Below are positions 1 to 8,294 of a DNA stretch of 64,000 nucleotides, piece by piece. Every line of letters starts with the position of its first letter. The first letter of the stretch is position 1. The notes under the pieces were generated by a model. That model ran no database searches. It worked only from the letters and a program-made list of their open reading frames with translations, and was not told where the DNA came from. The stretch is from an uncultured Pseudomonadales bacterium (lineage in GTDB: Bacteria; Pseudomonadota; Gammaproteobacteria; Pseudomonadales; Cellvibrionaceae): contig CANKXO010000007.1 in NCBI GenBank assembly GCA_947487765.1, positions 148,180-212,179 on the forward strand, written 5' to 3'. The translations under genes and the position numbers were made by a program.

Positions 1-2
1 AG

Positions 3-1088
3 TTGGGTACGCTTTTCTATTTTGTATTTTTCATTACGATGCCAATTTGGACCAACCCAGAAAATCCAAAAGTTAAGTCTGTTCTTAATTGGATTATTTG
101 TGCCGTCTTAGCCTTGGGGCTTGCAAAAATATCATTCTCTTTTGTGGGTAGTGCAGATGTTCATATTCCAATCTTTGTCCGTATCTTTGGATTGGCATTG
201 GCATTATTGACATTGTTATTGCCTGTGTTGACAGCAAAAGATTCGATATCGCCTGAGCCATCTCGCTTACAAATGAAAGGTTTGCCACGTGGGTTAGTTC
301 TTTTAGGTTTGCTCTTCTTTGTCGTGATGACTGTTGCGCCAATTAAGGCTGTTGCAGCAGGTGGTGCGTTTGCATGTGGTTCTATTCCGTGTGATGAATT
401 TCATGCGGATACGAAAGATAAGGCATCTTTGCAGCGTGGCGCAAAATGGTTCGCCAACTATTGTATGGGCTGCCATTCTGCAAAGTTCTCACGTTATGAA
501 CGAGTTGCAACCGATTTAGGTATTCCTAACGATGTCATGCTTGACAATCTAGTGTTCTCAGACCAAAAGATTGGTGCATTAATGAATATATCAATGGAGC
601 CTAAAAAGTCCAAGGCTTGGTTTGGTGCAACACCTCCTGATTTAACATTGGTTGCACGTGCGCGCTCGCCAGAGTGGTTGTATACCTACTTACGTAATTT
701 CTACAAAGATGACTCTCGCCCTTTAGGTGTGAATAACCGTGTTTTTGCTAATGTCGGTATGCCTCATGTGTTTTTAGAGCTACAGGGTTTGCGTGAGTGT
801 GGTCCAGGGCCGTTGTTAGATAGCCATGGTAACACCGTACGTAATGACTTGGGTGAGCCTAAGGTAGATGAGCATTGTGGAGGGCTGATCGAGGGTGGTA
901 TCAAAGGTTCGATGGAAACTGAAGAGTTTGATAAAGCGGTATATGATTTGGTTAACTTTCTAGAGTATGTAGGTGACCCTACTGCAGATGATCGTCGTTA
1001 TACCGGTGTCTTTGTTTTGTTATTCTTATTAGTCTTGTTGGTGTTTACTATCTTGCTAAATAGAGAGTATTGGAAAGGAATTCACTAA
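3..1088 (+). CDS. petBC: Cytochrome b C-terminus fused in frame to cytochrome c1 (5' partial)
   Basis: Subunits of the cytochrome bc1 complex, which passes electrons from quinol to cytochrome c at the inner membrane. The reading frame is open at the window edge, so the true start lies upstream. Residues 1-17 read as the last helix of cytochrome b (GTLFYFVFF..MPIW). Then come two extra hydrophobic segments (about 28-48 and 55-76), a second leader-like segment (97-118, ending AVAA) and the cytochrome c1 domain. That domain has the heme motif CMGCH at 154-158, a likely Met ligand in GMPH, and a C-terminal anchor near 334-353. There is no stop between the b and c1 parts. Most gammaproteobacteria encode petB and petC separately; a continuous b-c1 polyprotein is known as fbcH in Bradyrhizobium. 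A separate c1 start at 273 (MKGLPRG) is possible but has no good ribosome site. Confidence 0.85.
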   Translation: MGTLFYFVFFITMPIWTNPENPKVKSVLNWIICAVLALGLAKISFSFVGSADVHIPIFVRIFGLALALLTLLLPVLTAKDSISPEPSRLQMKGLPRGLVLLGLLFFVVMTVAPIKAVAAGGAFACGSIPCDEFHADTKDKASLQRGAKWFANYCMGCHSAKFSRYERVATDLGIPNDVMLDNLVFSDQKIGALMNISMEPKKSKAWFGATPPDLTLVARARSPEWLYTYLRNFYKDDSRPLGVNNRVFANVGMPHVFLELQGLRECGPGPLLDSHGNTVRNDLGEPKVDEHCGGLIEGGIKGSMETEEFDKAVYDLVNFLEYVGDPTADDRRYTGVFVLLFLLVLLVFTILLNREYWKGIH

Positions 1089-1161
1089 TAATCAGACACA
1101 TATGGCTGTTAAATGCGAAATGGTCAGCCAGTAACCATTAATTTTATGTTAAAATGCAGTT

Positions 1162-1194
1162 CGGGCAGCGTTATTGGTTAACGCTGCCCGTTTT
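1162..1194 (+). terminator. Rho-independent terminator after the bc1 operon
   Basis: A perfect 11-bp stem (CGGGCAGCGTT paired with AACGCTGCCCG) with a 7-nt loop is followed by TTTT. It sits 73 bp after the cytochrome c1 stop. It also lies upstream of the preferred sspA start, which argues against the longer sspA reading that begins inside this hairpin at 1174. Confidence 0.85.
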
Positions 1195-1230
1195 ATATTC
1201 CAACTCTTAATAAATTATCGAGGTGAATCA

Positions 1231-1863
1231 ATGGGTGTTGTCACCAAACGCTCATCAATGACATATTTCTCAGATGGCCGTGATCATTACAGCCACCGTG
1301 TCAGAATTGTGTTGGCTGAAAAAGGGGTCACTGTTGACCTTATTGATGTAGATCCGGGTGACATTCCCGAAGAAGTGTCTGAATTGACACCTTATAATAC
1401 ACTTCCAGCTTTATTGGATAGAGATCTTGTGCTCTATGAATCTAAAGTAATGATGGAATACCTTGATGAGCGCTTCCCTCATCCACCTCTATTACCTGTA
1501 TACCCTGTTGCTCGTGCTCAAAGCCGTCTATGGATGTATCGTATTGAGCGTGACTGGTCTCCATTAGTGGATACTATAGTTGCTGCTAAAAATAAAGAAT
1601 CTGTTGCTAAGGCTGCTAAAGAGCTCAAGGATGGTTTATTAACAGTCGCGCCTATCTTTTCAGAAAAGCCATTTTTTATGAGTGAAGAATTTACTTTAGT
1701 AGATTGTTGCTTAGCTCCGGTATTGTGGAGATTGGATGAATTTGGTATTGAAATACCGTCTACCCGTCAAACCAAACCACTACTTGATTATATGCAACGC
1801 TTATTTAGCCGTGACTCGTTCTTACAAAGCTTGACTGAGTACGAAAAAGAGATGCGTGCTTAA
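1231..1863 (+). CDS. sspA: Stringent starvation protein A
   Basis: RNA polymerase-associated protein with a glutathione S-transferase fold. In enterobacteria it binds the sigma70 holoenzyme and reprograms transcription under starvation and acid stress. The 210 residues match the family length (about 212 in E. coli). Visible landmarks are the N-terminal thioredoxin-like part with YSHRVRIVLAEKG, the PHP-type surface loop (ERFPHPPLLPVYPVARAQSR) and an all-helical C-terminal half. The start at 1231 is chosen because GAGGTGA lies just upstream and because the earlier TTG at 1174 is inside a terminator hairpin. sspB follows 86 bp downstream in the usual order. Confidence 0.93.
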   Translation: MGVVTKRSSMTYFSDGRDHYSHRVRIVLAEKGVTVDLIDVDPGDIPEEVSELTPYNTLPALLDRDLVLYESKVMMEYLDERFPHPPLLPVYPVARAQSRLWMYRIERDWSPLVDTIVAAKNKESVAKAAKELKDGLLTVAPIFSEKPFFMSEEFTLVDCCLAPVLWRLDEFGIEIPSTRQTKPLLDYMQRLFSRDSFLQSLTEYEKEMRA

Positions 1864-1949
1864 AAAGCCGCTATAGTTAAAGGCATAGAGCAGTTTCTAA
1901 CTATCTATGCCGACAATGATTAAGCAGAGGATTGGTCGAGACAACCGTT

Positions 1950-2357
1950 ATGGCAATGACCTCAAGTCGTCCCTATCTTATAAGAGCACTTTACGACTGG
2001 ATTGTTGATAACCAGTGTACGCCCTATGTTTTGGTTAATGCCTTAGCAGAAGATGTGCTTGTACCACAGGATTATGTCAATCCTGATGGACAAGTTGTGC
2101 TCAATATTTCTCCTTCTGCTGTTATGGATTTTTCATTAGATGATGTCAGTCTGACTTTTCGTGCGCGATTCAGTGGCGTTCCTACCGATATCTTTGTACC
2201 TTGCACTGCGGTGATGGGTATCTACGCTAAGGAAAATCAGCAGGGTATGATTTTTGAGCCTGAACCTGAGCCTGAAAACCCTCCTCCTAGCGGCCGAAAT
2301 GTGAAGCAAGATAAAGGGCAATCTCAAAGCCGCCCTAGTCTAAAAGTCGTAAAGTAA
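1950..2357 (+). CDS. sspB: Stringent starvation protein B, ClpXP adaptor
   Basis: Adaptor that binds ssrA-tagged peptides and delivers them to ClpXP for degradation. Residues 1 to about 105 form the substrate-binding domain (RPYLIRALYDWIVDN, then VVLNISPSAV). A flexible acidic and polar linker follows, then a C-terminal ClpX-docking tail reading RPSLKVVK, very close to RPALRVVK of E. coli. The 135-residue length is slightly short for the family because the linker is compact. The start is uncertain between ATG 1950 and ATG 1956; neither has a strong ribosome site. Confidence 0.92.
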   Translation: MAMTSSRPYLIRALYDWIVDNQCTPYVLVNALAEDVLVPQDYVNPDGQVVLNISPSAVMDFSLDDVSLTFRARFSGVPTDIFVPCTAVMGIYAKENQQGMIFEPEPEPENPPPSGRNVKQDKGQSQSRPSLKVVK

Positions 2358-2571
2358 AAGTCTAGTTCTATTTTCAGTAGAACATAATAGAATTGCTATA
2401 AAGATTATATATTCCAAAAAAATATAAAAAATAATCTTTTATTACTATAACTTATTTGTAGTTATCCTATTTGTCATTAATACTAAACTTGTTAATTTGA
2501 TATAAAGCAAAGAATTAACAATCTAGACGCTCTAAAATATTAACAATAATAACTGTATAGCGAGGTCAAAA

Positions 2572-3189
2572 ATGGCGTTTCTTGAGCATACACTGGGTAT
2601 TATGTTGCACCCTGATCGTGAATGGAAAGCAATCCGTAAAGATAAGCATTCATTCCGGCAAGTTTTTTTTAGTCATGTGCCAATATTAGCGCTGATCCCA
2701 ACGCTTGCTTTTCTTTACGGTGTTACACAAATTGGCTGGACTATTGGCAGTGGTGACCCGGTCAAGTTAACGATGATGAGCGCTTTGGAATTGTGTGGAC
2801 TTACCTATTTTGCATTGCTTATAGGTGTTTATGTTCTTGGAGAGTTTATTAATTGGATGGCAAAAACCTATGGCGTAAAGGATTCAGAAGAGCGACGCCA
2901 TTATGAAGGGACTGCTCTAGCAGTTTATATTACGACGCCTGTGTTTCTTGCTGGTATTTTTGGCGTCTATCCTGATTTGTGGCTGAATGCTGCTGCAACC
3001 CTCATTGCTGGTGCATATTCTGTGTATTTAGTCTATGAGGGTATTCCTATTTTGATGAATATCTCTAAAGACCGTGCATTTATGTACGCCAGTTCAGTAG
3101 TAACAATAGGTTTGGTTATGATGGTGATTGTACGCATAGGTTCTGTGCTGTTATGGAATCTCGGTGTAGGACCTGTTTACGTTGATTAA
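2572..3189 (+). CDS. Yip1-family integral membrane protein
   Basis: A 205-residue multi-pass protein of the Yip1/DUF1282 type. The N-terminal segment LHPDREWKAIRKDKHS is the usual cytosolic lead-in of this family. About five membrane segments follow (near 35-55, 75-95, 118-140, 145-160 and 172-195). The biochemical function in bacteria is unknown. It is preceded by 214 bp of very AT-rich DNA, starts after GCGAGGTC, and has its own terminator, so it is probably a single transcription unit. Confidence 0.75.
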   Translation: MAFLEHTLGIMLHPDREWKAIRKDKHSFRQVFFSHVPILALIPTLAFLYGVTQIGWTIGSGDPVKLTMMSALELCGLTYFALLIGVYVLGEFINWMAKTYGVKDSEERRHYEGTALAVYITTPVFLAGIFGVYPDLWLNAAATLIAGAYSVYLVYEGIPILMNISKDRAFMYASSVVTIGLVMMVIVRIGSVLLWNLGVGPVYVD

Positions 3190-3206
3190 TAATCAGCCTT
3201 GTATTT

Positions 3207-3235
3207 AAAAAAGCTCGGTTTATCCGGGCTTTTTT
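3207..3235 (+). terminator. Rho-independent terminator after the Yip1-family gene
   Basis: AAAAAAGCTCGG and CCGGGCTTTTTT form a stem with one G-U pair around a short TTTAT loop. The run of six T forms the tail. It lies 18 bp after the stop codon. Confidence 0.85.
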
Positions 3236-3318
3236 ATTAATAGGGGAATAAAGATCACTTAGATTGAAAATCCACTTGACGCTTGCCTATCAAGTCTCTA
3301 CCATACGCGCCTCTTCAC

Positions 3319-3395
3319 GCACTCGTAGCTCAGCTGGATAGAGTACTCGGCTACGAACCGAGCGGTCGGAGGTTCGAATCCTCCCGAGTGCGCCA
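3319..3395 (+). tRNA. tRNA-Arg (anticodon ACG)
   Basis: A complete 77-nt cloverleaf. The acceptor stem GCACTCG pairs with CGAGTGC and ends in discriminator G and encoded CCA. The D arm is GCTCAGCTGGATAGAGT, the anticodon stem CTCGG/CCGAG encloses loop CTACGAA with ACG at 3353-3355, and the T arm contains GGTTCGAATCC. The 34 nt from 3360 to 3393 are repeated, with one mismatch, at 29846-29879, which makes this gene the apparent integration site of the neighbouring island. Confidence 0.97.
3360..3393 (+). repeat. Candidate attL: 3' part of tRNA-Arg
   Basis: This 34-nt tRNA segment recurs at 29846-29879 with a single T/C difference. Similarity continues through the terminator to about 3460 (matching up to about 29945), then becomes patchy up to about 3545. 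Direct repeats of a tRNA 3' end bounding a foreign block are the usual trace of tyrosine-integrase insertion. No integrase gene is recognisable in the window. Confidence 0.7.
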
Positions 3396-3399
3396 TATT

Positions 3400-3426
3400 A
3401 AAACCCGGCCTTGACCGGGTTTTTTA
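3400..3426 (+). terminator. Terminator of tRNA-Arg
   Basis: AACCCGG and CCGGGTT form a stem around CCTTGA with a following T run, directly after the tRNA CCA end. A diverged copy of this hairpin lies at about 29890-29911. Confidence 0.85.
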
Positions 3427-3629
3427 TGCTTGTGTGGATAAGAAGCTCCACAGGCCACGATAGCCAATAAATCCTCCGCATTGTTTGTTCTGTACTAGGC
3501 CTTATAGAGGCTCAAAGTACAAGAAATGATTCACCGGCCCTCTATTTAAACAGCTGGGAGGAATCACTATCTCTTTTGGAAGATTTAGTGGATGTCTTCG
3601 TTTTACTTTGATGATTACCTGTTTTTAAG

Positions 3630-3893
3630 CTCTTTTGCTTTTAACCCCTCTTTTTCGATTAATAAGTGTACATCGATCTCTGTAGTATAGACAGCTACTA
3701 CTAGTTACATTAAACGATGACAGCAGTTCTATCAGCTTGTAATACTCAATCAGTTATTCAAGTCAGAGGGACGGTTTGGTCGAGTTCGATATCAAGAGAG
3801 TGGCAGTTTTTAGGATTTCTTTTTCCTTTTCAATCCGTTTTATTTTGGCTTCTAATTCTCGAATGCGGGATTTTTTTGGTGTGAGTGTACTTT
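3630..3893 (-). pseudogene. IS3-family transposase remnant (OrfA end and OrfB start)
   Basis: Read on the minus strand, 3888 down to about 3808 encodes KKSRIRELEAKIKRIEKEKE, the coiled coil that ends IS3-type OrfA. After a one-base shift the typical continuation TATLLISNS follows. Further along (about 3775 to 3640) comes LIEYYKLIELL, then SSSCLYYRDRC, which resembles the start of IS3-type OrfB. Several stops and frameshifts interrupt it and no inverted repeats are left, so this is a dead fragment. Confidence 0.6.
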
Positions 3894-4472
3894 TACTATT
3901 GGCACTAGATTAACACGTTCCTGTTTGAGTTGATTCCTCCAATCTCTCAGCTGAGTCAACAGGATATTGCCGATTATATTCGCTATTAAAATTATCAACG
4001 ATGATATAGTGATAACCATTATGTGGATCCAATACCTGAAAGCCGCTTAATCCATGTATAATTTACTATGGAAAAACTTGACCGCTACACAGCTCTTTTG
4101 TGATCCGCTGGATACCAATAGTACGGGCTTATCCAACGGTGTTCCCAATAACTTGAATATTGATATGTGTAATTACTGGATAGCCAGCAATGCATTTTTG
4201 TCGCGACACTCGGTGTAAAAAATTAAAGGAATTTTGTTAGAAAGTGGTTTGCATGCCATGATTAGCAAAGGTGAAGGCATTAAAAAAATCTAGATTTAGC
4301 TGAAGCCATGTGTATGCAGTTTAAGCGCATTACTGAAATAGATAGTCTACCCAGTGATGAGCAAATGATTCACGAATAGTTGCCTGTGGTATCTTAGTCA
4401 CCATTGCCCTGTCTAATTTTTCGCTTGTCAGAAAGTTGGAAATTCTTCCAACGTTGATACAAGAGTTAAAAC

Positions 4473-4794
4473 AAATGAGTGGGCAATCAATTTCTATCCG
4501 TAAACAAAGTGATCAATTCCGACGTTATCGCATGAACAGTCATTTAGCGGGTAGAGTGGTGGTGATATAAAGCATTTTAATCCAATCAGGTATTAATTAA
4601 ACTTGTATCTAAAATCTTGTATGGGCATTCGATGAACTTACTGGACACAAAGATCCTTAGTTGAACATGGCTTCGGTGAATTAGATTATCAAGGTCAGAA
4701 GATCCTTTGGAAGATTGCTTGTTATGACACTGAGTATGAATGTGATCACAATCTAATGACTACCACGGCATCGTACAAGTTGTGTGCGGGATAA
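4473..4794 (+). pseudogene. DUF3768-type protein, broken
   Basis: The pieces line up with the DUF3768 family as I know it, which is common on plasmids and mobile DNA. First comes SDQFRRYR..HLAGRVVV (about 4507-4568), then WAFDELTGHKDP (about 4622-4660). After a frame change follows VEHGFGELDYQGQKILWKIA, then CYD, ending at the stop at 4792. The family signature is the GEHDFG-like segment followed by GQ..FWKI.YYD. In-frame stops near 4570, 4600 and 4615 and the frameshift near 4660 show decay. Function of the family is unknown. Confidence 0.5.
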
Positions 4795-5286
4795 TCGAAA
4801 CAGATTTAAAAAGAGCAGCCTGTGACTTTGATGCATTTTTTGGGAGGAGAGGTCTGAGAAAAACGGTAAGGGTTTTTAAATGATGAGAGTTCTATGTCAT
4901 CGTCATCGTAAATAGCCATGTCTTACTGAATCAGTGAGTCTCGCCTGTTATTTTGCACGGTTAAAATGCTTTTACGATGACAGTAAGATATAAACAGCGC
5001 ATATCATACATTTGTTCCAAATGATGCCAAATGCATCTTGTTAAGTGCGTTCTCCCTCTTGTTAGAATCATCAGGCATTGCCCTTGATGTTTTTAGTCGC
5101 AGGAAAAAAAGCCAAGAGCAATAATTATAGTGCTATTAGAAAGTACTGTAGAGCTCAATAAAAATACTATTTCTTTTTTTAAGTAAGGGAGTTTTCATTT
5201 TTAGCTATAAAAAAACCAGTCCGAGGAAATAAATGATAGGATAGAGGTTTTTATATCAAGTTTGTATAACATGGAAAACGAATACC

Positions 5287-8064
5287 ATGAATTTTAAATT
5301 AATCGAAGAAAAATGTAAGAAGTTTTGGAGGGATAGAAAAACATATCGTGTTGTAGAAAATTTTGAAAAACCAAAGTTTTATTGCTTAGATATGTTTCCC
5401 TATCCATCTGGCGCAGGTCTACACGTCGGACATCCTCGCGGGTATATAGCAAGTGACGTGTTAAGCCGCTTTAAGCGTATGCAGGGTTTCAATGTGCTTC
5501 ATCCTATGGGCTATGATGCATTTGGCCTTCCCGCTGAGCAATACGCCATCGAAACCGGCCAGCATCCGGAAGTCACAACTGAGAACAATATAAATCGTTT
5601 TCGTGAACAATTTGACAAAATCGGTTTTTGCTTCGATTTAAGTAGAGAATACCGTACCTGTGATCCAGAGTATTATCACTGGACGCAATGGATTTTTCTG
5701 CAGTTATTTAATTCCTGGTACGACTTAAAGCTCAATAAGTCTCGGCCCATTGATGAGTTAACTGCTATCTTGGAAAAACAAGGTAATACCTCAATCAAGG
5801 CTGTTCAAGGTGAAGAAAATCCAGAGGTAAGTGCACAAGAGTGGAAGGGTTTTTCCCGTGCAGAAAAATCAGAACTCTTAATGAATTACCGCCTCGCTTA
5901 TCGGGCAGAATCCAGTGTTAACTGGTGTCCAGCACTCGGTACTGTTTTGGCAAATGATGAGATTAAAGATGGCCTTTCTGAAAGGGGAGGGCACCCTGTA
6001 ACAAAAAGAAAAATGAAACAGTGGATGCTGCGCATTACCGCCTTTGCTGAGCGTCTGCAAGATAATCTCAGCCAGCTTGATTGGCCGGAAAGCCTAAAGG
6101 AAATGCAGCGTAATTGGATCGGTAAGTCTATCGGCTGTGAGATTGACTTTGCTATTGAGGCAAGCGGAAAAAGCGAAAATATTCGTGTATTCACTACTCG
6201 TCCTGACACGATCTACGGCAGCACCTTTCTTGTTCTCGCTCCAGAGCACCCATTCACAGAACAAATTACTACTGATGAGCAGCGTGCCGTTATTTCTGAA
6301 TATATTCAGCTAGCTAAATCGCGCAGTGATAGAGAGCGTATGGCCGACGTAGACCGAGTAACGGGTGCATTTACAGGCAGTTATGCTAAACACCCCTTAA
6401 CAGGCGAAGCAATTCCTGTGTGGACTGCTGACTATGTGCTCCCGGAATATGGCACCGGCGCTATTATGGCCGTTCCGGCTTCAGATGAGAGAGACTTTCG
6501 TTTTGCACAAAAGTTTGAATTACCGTTAATTTATGTCTTTGAAAATTCCGAAGGCATTGAGCGCCCTTATGACGTTAATAAAGGTACGTTAATTAACTCA
6601 AAAGAACTCAATGGTCTCAAGGTTGAAGAAGCCAAGGAAAGAATCTGCACAATTATTGAAGAGCGGAATAAAGGCCTGCGCAGCATTAAATATCGCCTGC
6701 GTGATGCGATCTTTGGTCGCCAACGTTACTGGGGAGAGCCTATCCCAATCTATTATGATGCTGACGAAATTCCCACGCCAGTTGATATACAAGAGTTGCC
6801 ACTCGAGCTTCCGCAAATTACTAATTATCGCCCAACTGATGCAGGCGAGCCGCCTCTAGAAAGGGCAGAAAATTGGACGCATCAGGGTTATCCACTCGAG
6901 ACAACCACTATGCCTGGTTGGGCTGGCTCTAGCTGGTACTTTTTACGGTATATGGATGCAAAAAATGAAAAGTGTTTTGCTGACCAGGATAAGACCTCTT
7001 ACTGGAATAGTGTCGATTGCTATATTGGTGGTTCAGAGCATGCGACAGGGCATCTTTTATATTCTCGCTTTTGGAATCTTTTTCTTTACGATTTAGGCTA
7101 TATCGATTTTCAGGAACCCTTTCAAAAAATTGTTTGCCAAGGCATGATCCTGGGACAATCAGCTATTATTTATCGCGATAAGAATTCAAACACGATCATT
7201 TCTGCTGATATAGCCAAAGATAGAGACGTTCAGCCACTGCATGTTGATATTAATTTTGTCGATAGAGATAACAGCGTCGATATTGAACAGCTGAGAACAT
7301 GGCGTAGCAATTATAGTGATACTGAGTTTATTTTAAATGATAAACAACAGCTACTGTGTGAACGTATCACTGAGAAAATGTCAAAATCAAAATACAACGT
7401 TGTTGTTCCAGATGATATTATTGAACAATACGGTGCCGATTGTTTTCGCGTACATGAAATGTTTTTAGGCCCGATTGATCAGTCCGCCCCCTGGTCAGTG
7501 CAAACGATTGAGGGCTCCTATAAGTTTCTTAAACGCGTTTGGCGACTGTTCTACAATGATGAGCATCAATGTATTGTTTCTGATGAAAAGCCAACGGATG
7601 AAATGCTCAAAGTGACTCATCAAGCCATTAAAAAGGTTAGCGAGTTAACTGAAAGCATGTCATATAATACCGCTGTTTCGGCCTTAATGACTTGTGTGAA
7701 CAGCTTCACAAAGTTAGGCGTGCACAATCGAGAGCTTCTCGCACCACTGCTACAACTTCTTCACCCCTATGCACCGTTTATCACGGAAGAACTATGGAGC
7801 GAAGTGCTCGGTAAGGAAGGCTCCATATTGGATCAGGGTTATCCAGTATGGGAAGAAAAATACATAGCTGAGCAAGAGTTCGTTTACCCTGTATCTGTCA
7901 ATGGTAAACTCCGTGCCAAAATATCAATGCCCATTGATGTCGATGAGGAAACAGCTCAAGCCACTGCTCTCCAGCATGAAAATATACAAAAATGGGTGGA
8001 AGGAAAAAACCTGAGAAAAGTGATTTTTGTATCTAACAAAATCATTAACCTTGTTGTAAATTAA
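5287..8064 (+). CDS. leuS: Leucyl-tRNA synthetase, Bacteroidetes-like second type
   Basis: Charges tRNA-Leu with leucine in the cytosol. At 925 residues it is longer than the usual gammaproteobacterial enzyme (about 860). Signature sites are intact: HVGH at 46-49 (HIGH class I motif), KMSKS at 697-701, and the CP1 editing domain with TTRPDT near 303-308 and GTGAIMAVPASDERD, where the usual His before the editing Asp is Ser. Insertions after LFNSWYD and the segment NWCPALGTVLANDE look like Bacteroidetes LeuRS, which suggests transfer. It stands alone in the island, not beside lptE-holA where gammaproteobacterial leuS usually lies. It is therefore likely a second copy, possibly a drug-insensitive one protecting the producer of a LeuRS inhibitor. 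Agrocin 84 plasmids carry such a copy. The role is inference; the family is certain. Confidence 0.95.
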   Translation: MNFKLIEEKCKKFWRDRKTYRVVENFEKPKFYCLDMFPYPSGAGLHVGHPRGYIASDVLSRFKRMQGFNVLHPMGYDAFGLPAEQYAIETGQHPEVTTENNINRFREQFDKIGFCFDLSREYRTCDPEYYHWTQWIFLQLFNSWYDLKLNKSRPIDELTAILEKQGNTSIKAVQGEENPEVSAQEWKGFSRAEKSELLMNYRLAYRAESSVNWCPALGTVLANDEIKDGLSERGGHPVTKRKMKQWMLRITAFAERLQDNLSQLDWPESLKEMQRNWIGKSIGCEIDFAIEASGKSENIRVFTTRPDTIYGSTFLVLAPEHPFTEQITTDEQRAVISEYIQLAKSRSDRERMADVDRVTGAFTGSYAKHPLTGEAIPVWTADYVLPEYGTGAIMAVPASDERDFRFAQKFELPLIYVFENSEGIERPYDVNKGTLINSKELNGLKVEEAKERICTIIEERNKGLRSIKYRLRDAIFGRQRYWGEPIPIYYDADEIPTPVDIQELPLELPQITNYRPTDAGEPPLERAENWTHQGYPLETTTMPGWAGSSWYFLRYMDAKNEKCFADQDKTSYWNSVDCYIGGSEHATGHLLYSRFWNLFLYDLGYIDFQEPFQKIVCQGMILGQSAIIYRDKNSNTIISADIAKDRDVQPLHVDINFVDRDNSVDIEQLRTWRSNYSDTEFILNDKQQLLCERITEKMSKSKYNVVVPDDIIEQYGADCFRVHEMFLGPIDQSAPWSVQTIEGSYKFLKRVWRLFYNDEHQCIVSDEKPTDEMLKVTHQAIKKVSELTESMSYNTAVSALMTCVNSFTKLGVHNRELLAPLLQLLHPYAPFITEELWSEVLGKEGSILDQGYPVWEEKYIAEQEFVYPVSVNGKLRAKISMPIDVDEETAQATALQHENIQKWVEGKNLRKVIFVSNKIINLVVN

Positions 8065-8078
8065 TTTCCCTTATATTG

Positions 8079-8126
8079 CCAATTGCATCTAGTGTATTTT
8101 CTAGTTTTTAGGTGCAATTGGTTTTT
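8079..8126 (+). terminator. Terminator after leuS
   Basis: CCAATTGCATCT (8079-8090) pairs with AGGTGCAATTGG (8110-8121) with one G-U pair. A T run follows at 8122-8126. The 19-nt loop is long. It lies 14 bp after the stop. Confidence 0.7.
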
Positions 8127-8294
8127 ATTGTCTTTTCGTCTTTTCTTAATAATTCATATTAAGTATTAAAATTTTTAATGTTTGCTCGTGTGTAAATTCT
8201 TTTTTCGTGTCATCTAACTCTCTAGAATTTGTCATATAAAACCTATTAAATAATATCTCATTTTTGAAAATTATTTAATGGGAATGCTAAGGAT

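Larger units (their letters stand above)
3427..5286. other. Gene-poor left arm of the island with decayed ORFs
   Basis: No intact gene is visible in about 1.86 kb. Recognisable remains are an IS3-type transposase (3630-3893, minus) and a DUF3768 protein (4473-4794, plus). Another broken reading frame on the plus strand around 4250-4380 reads like former coding sequence (MISKGEGIKK, then AEAMCMQFKRITEI), but I do not recognise the family. The last 150 bp before leuS2 are AT-rich and should hold its promoter. Confidence 0.55.

Noticed and set aside
1174-1230. N-terminal extension of sspA from a TTG codon
   Set aside because: It starts inside a perfect terminator hairpin, and the family start matches ATG 1231 with a good ribosome site.
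3360-3545. CRISPR-like or REP array suggested by repeats near the tRNA
   Set aside because: Only two copies exist, 26 kb apart, and they are explained by tRNA-end duplication.
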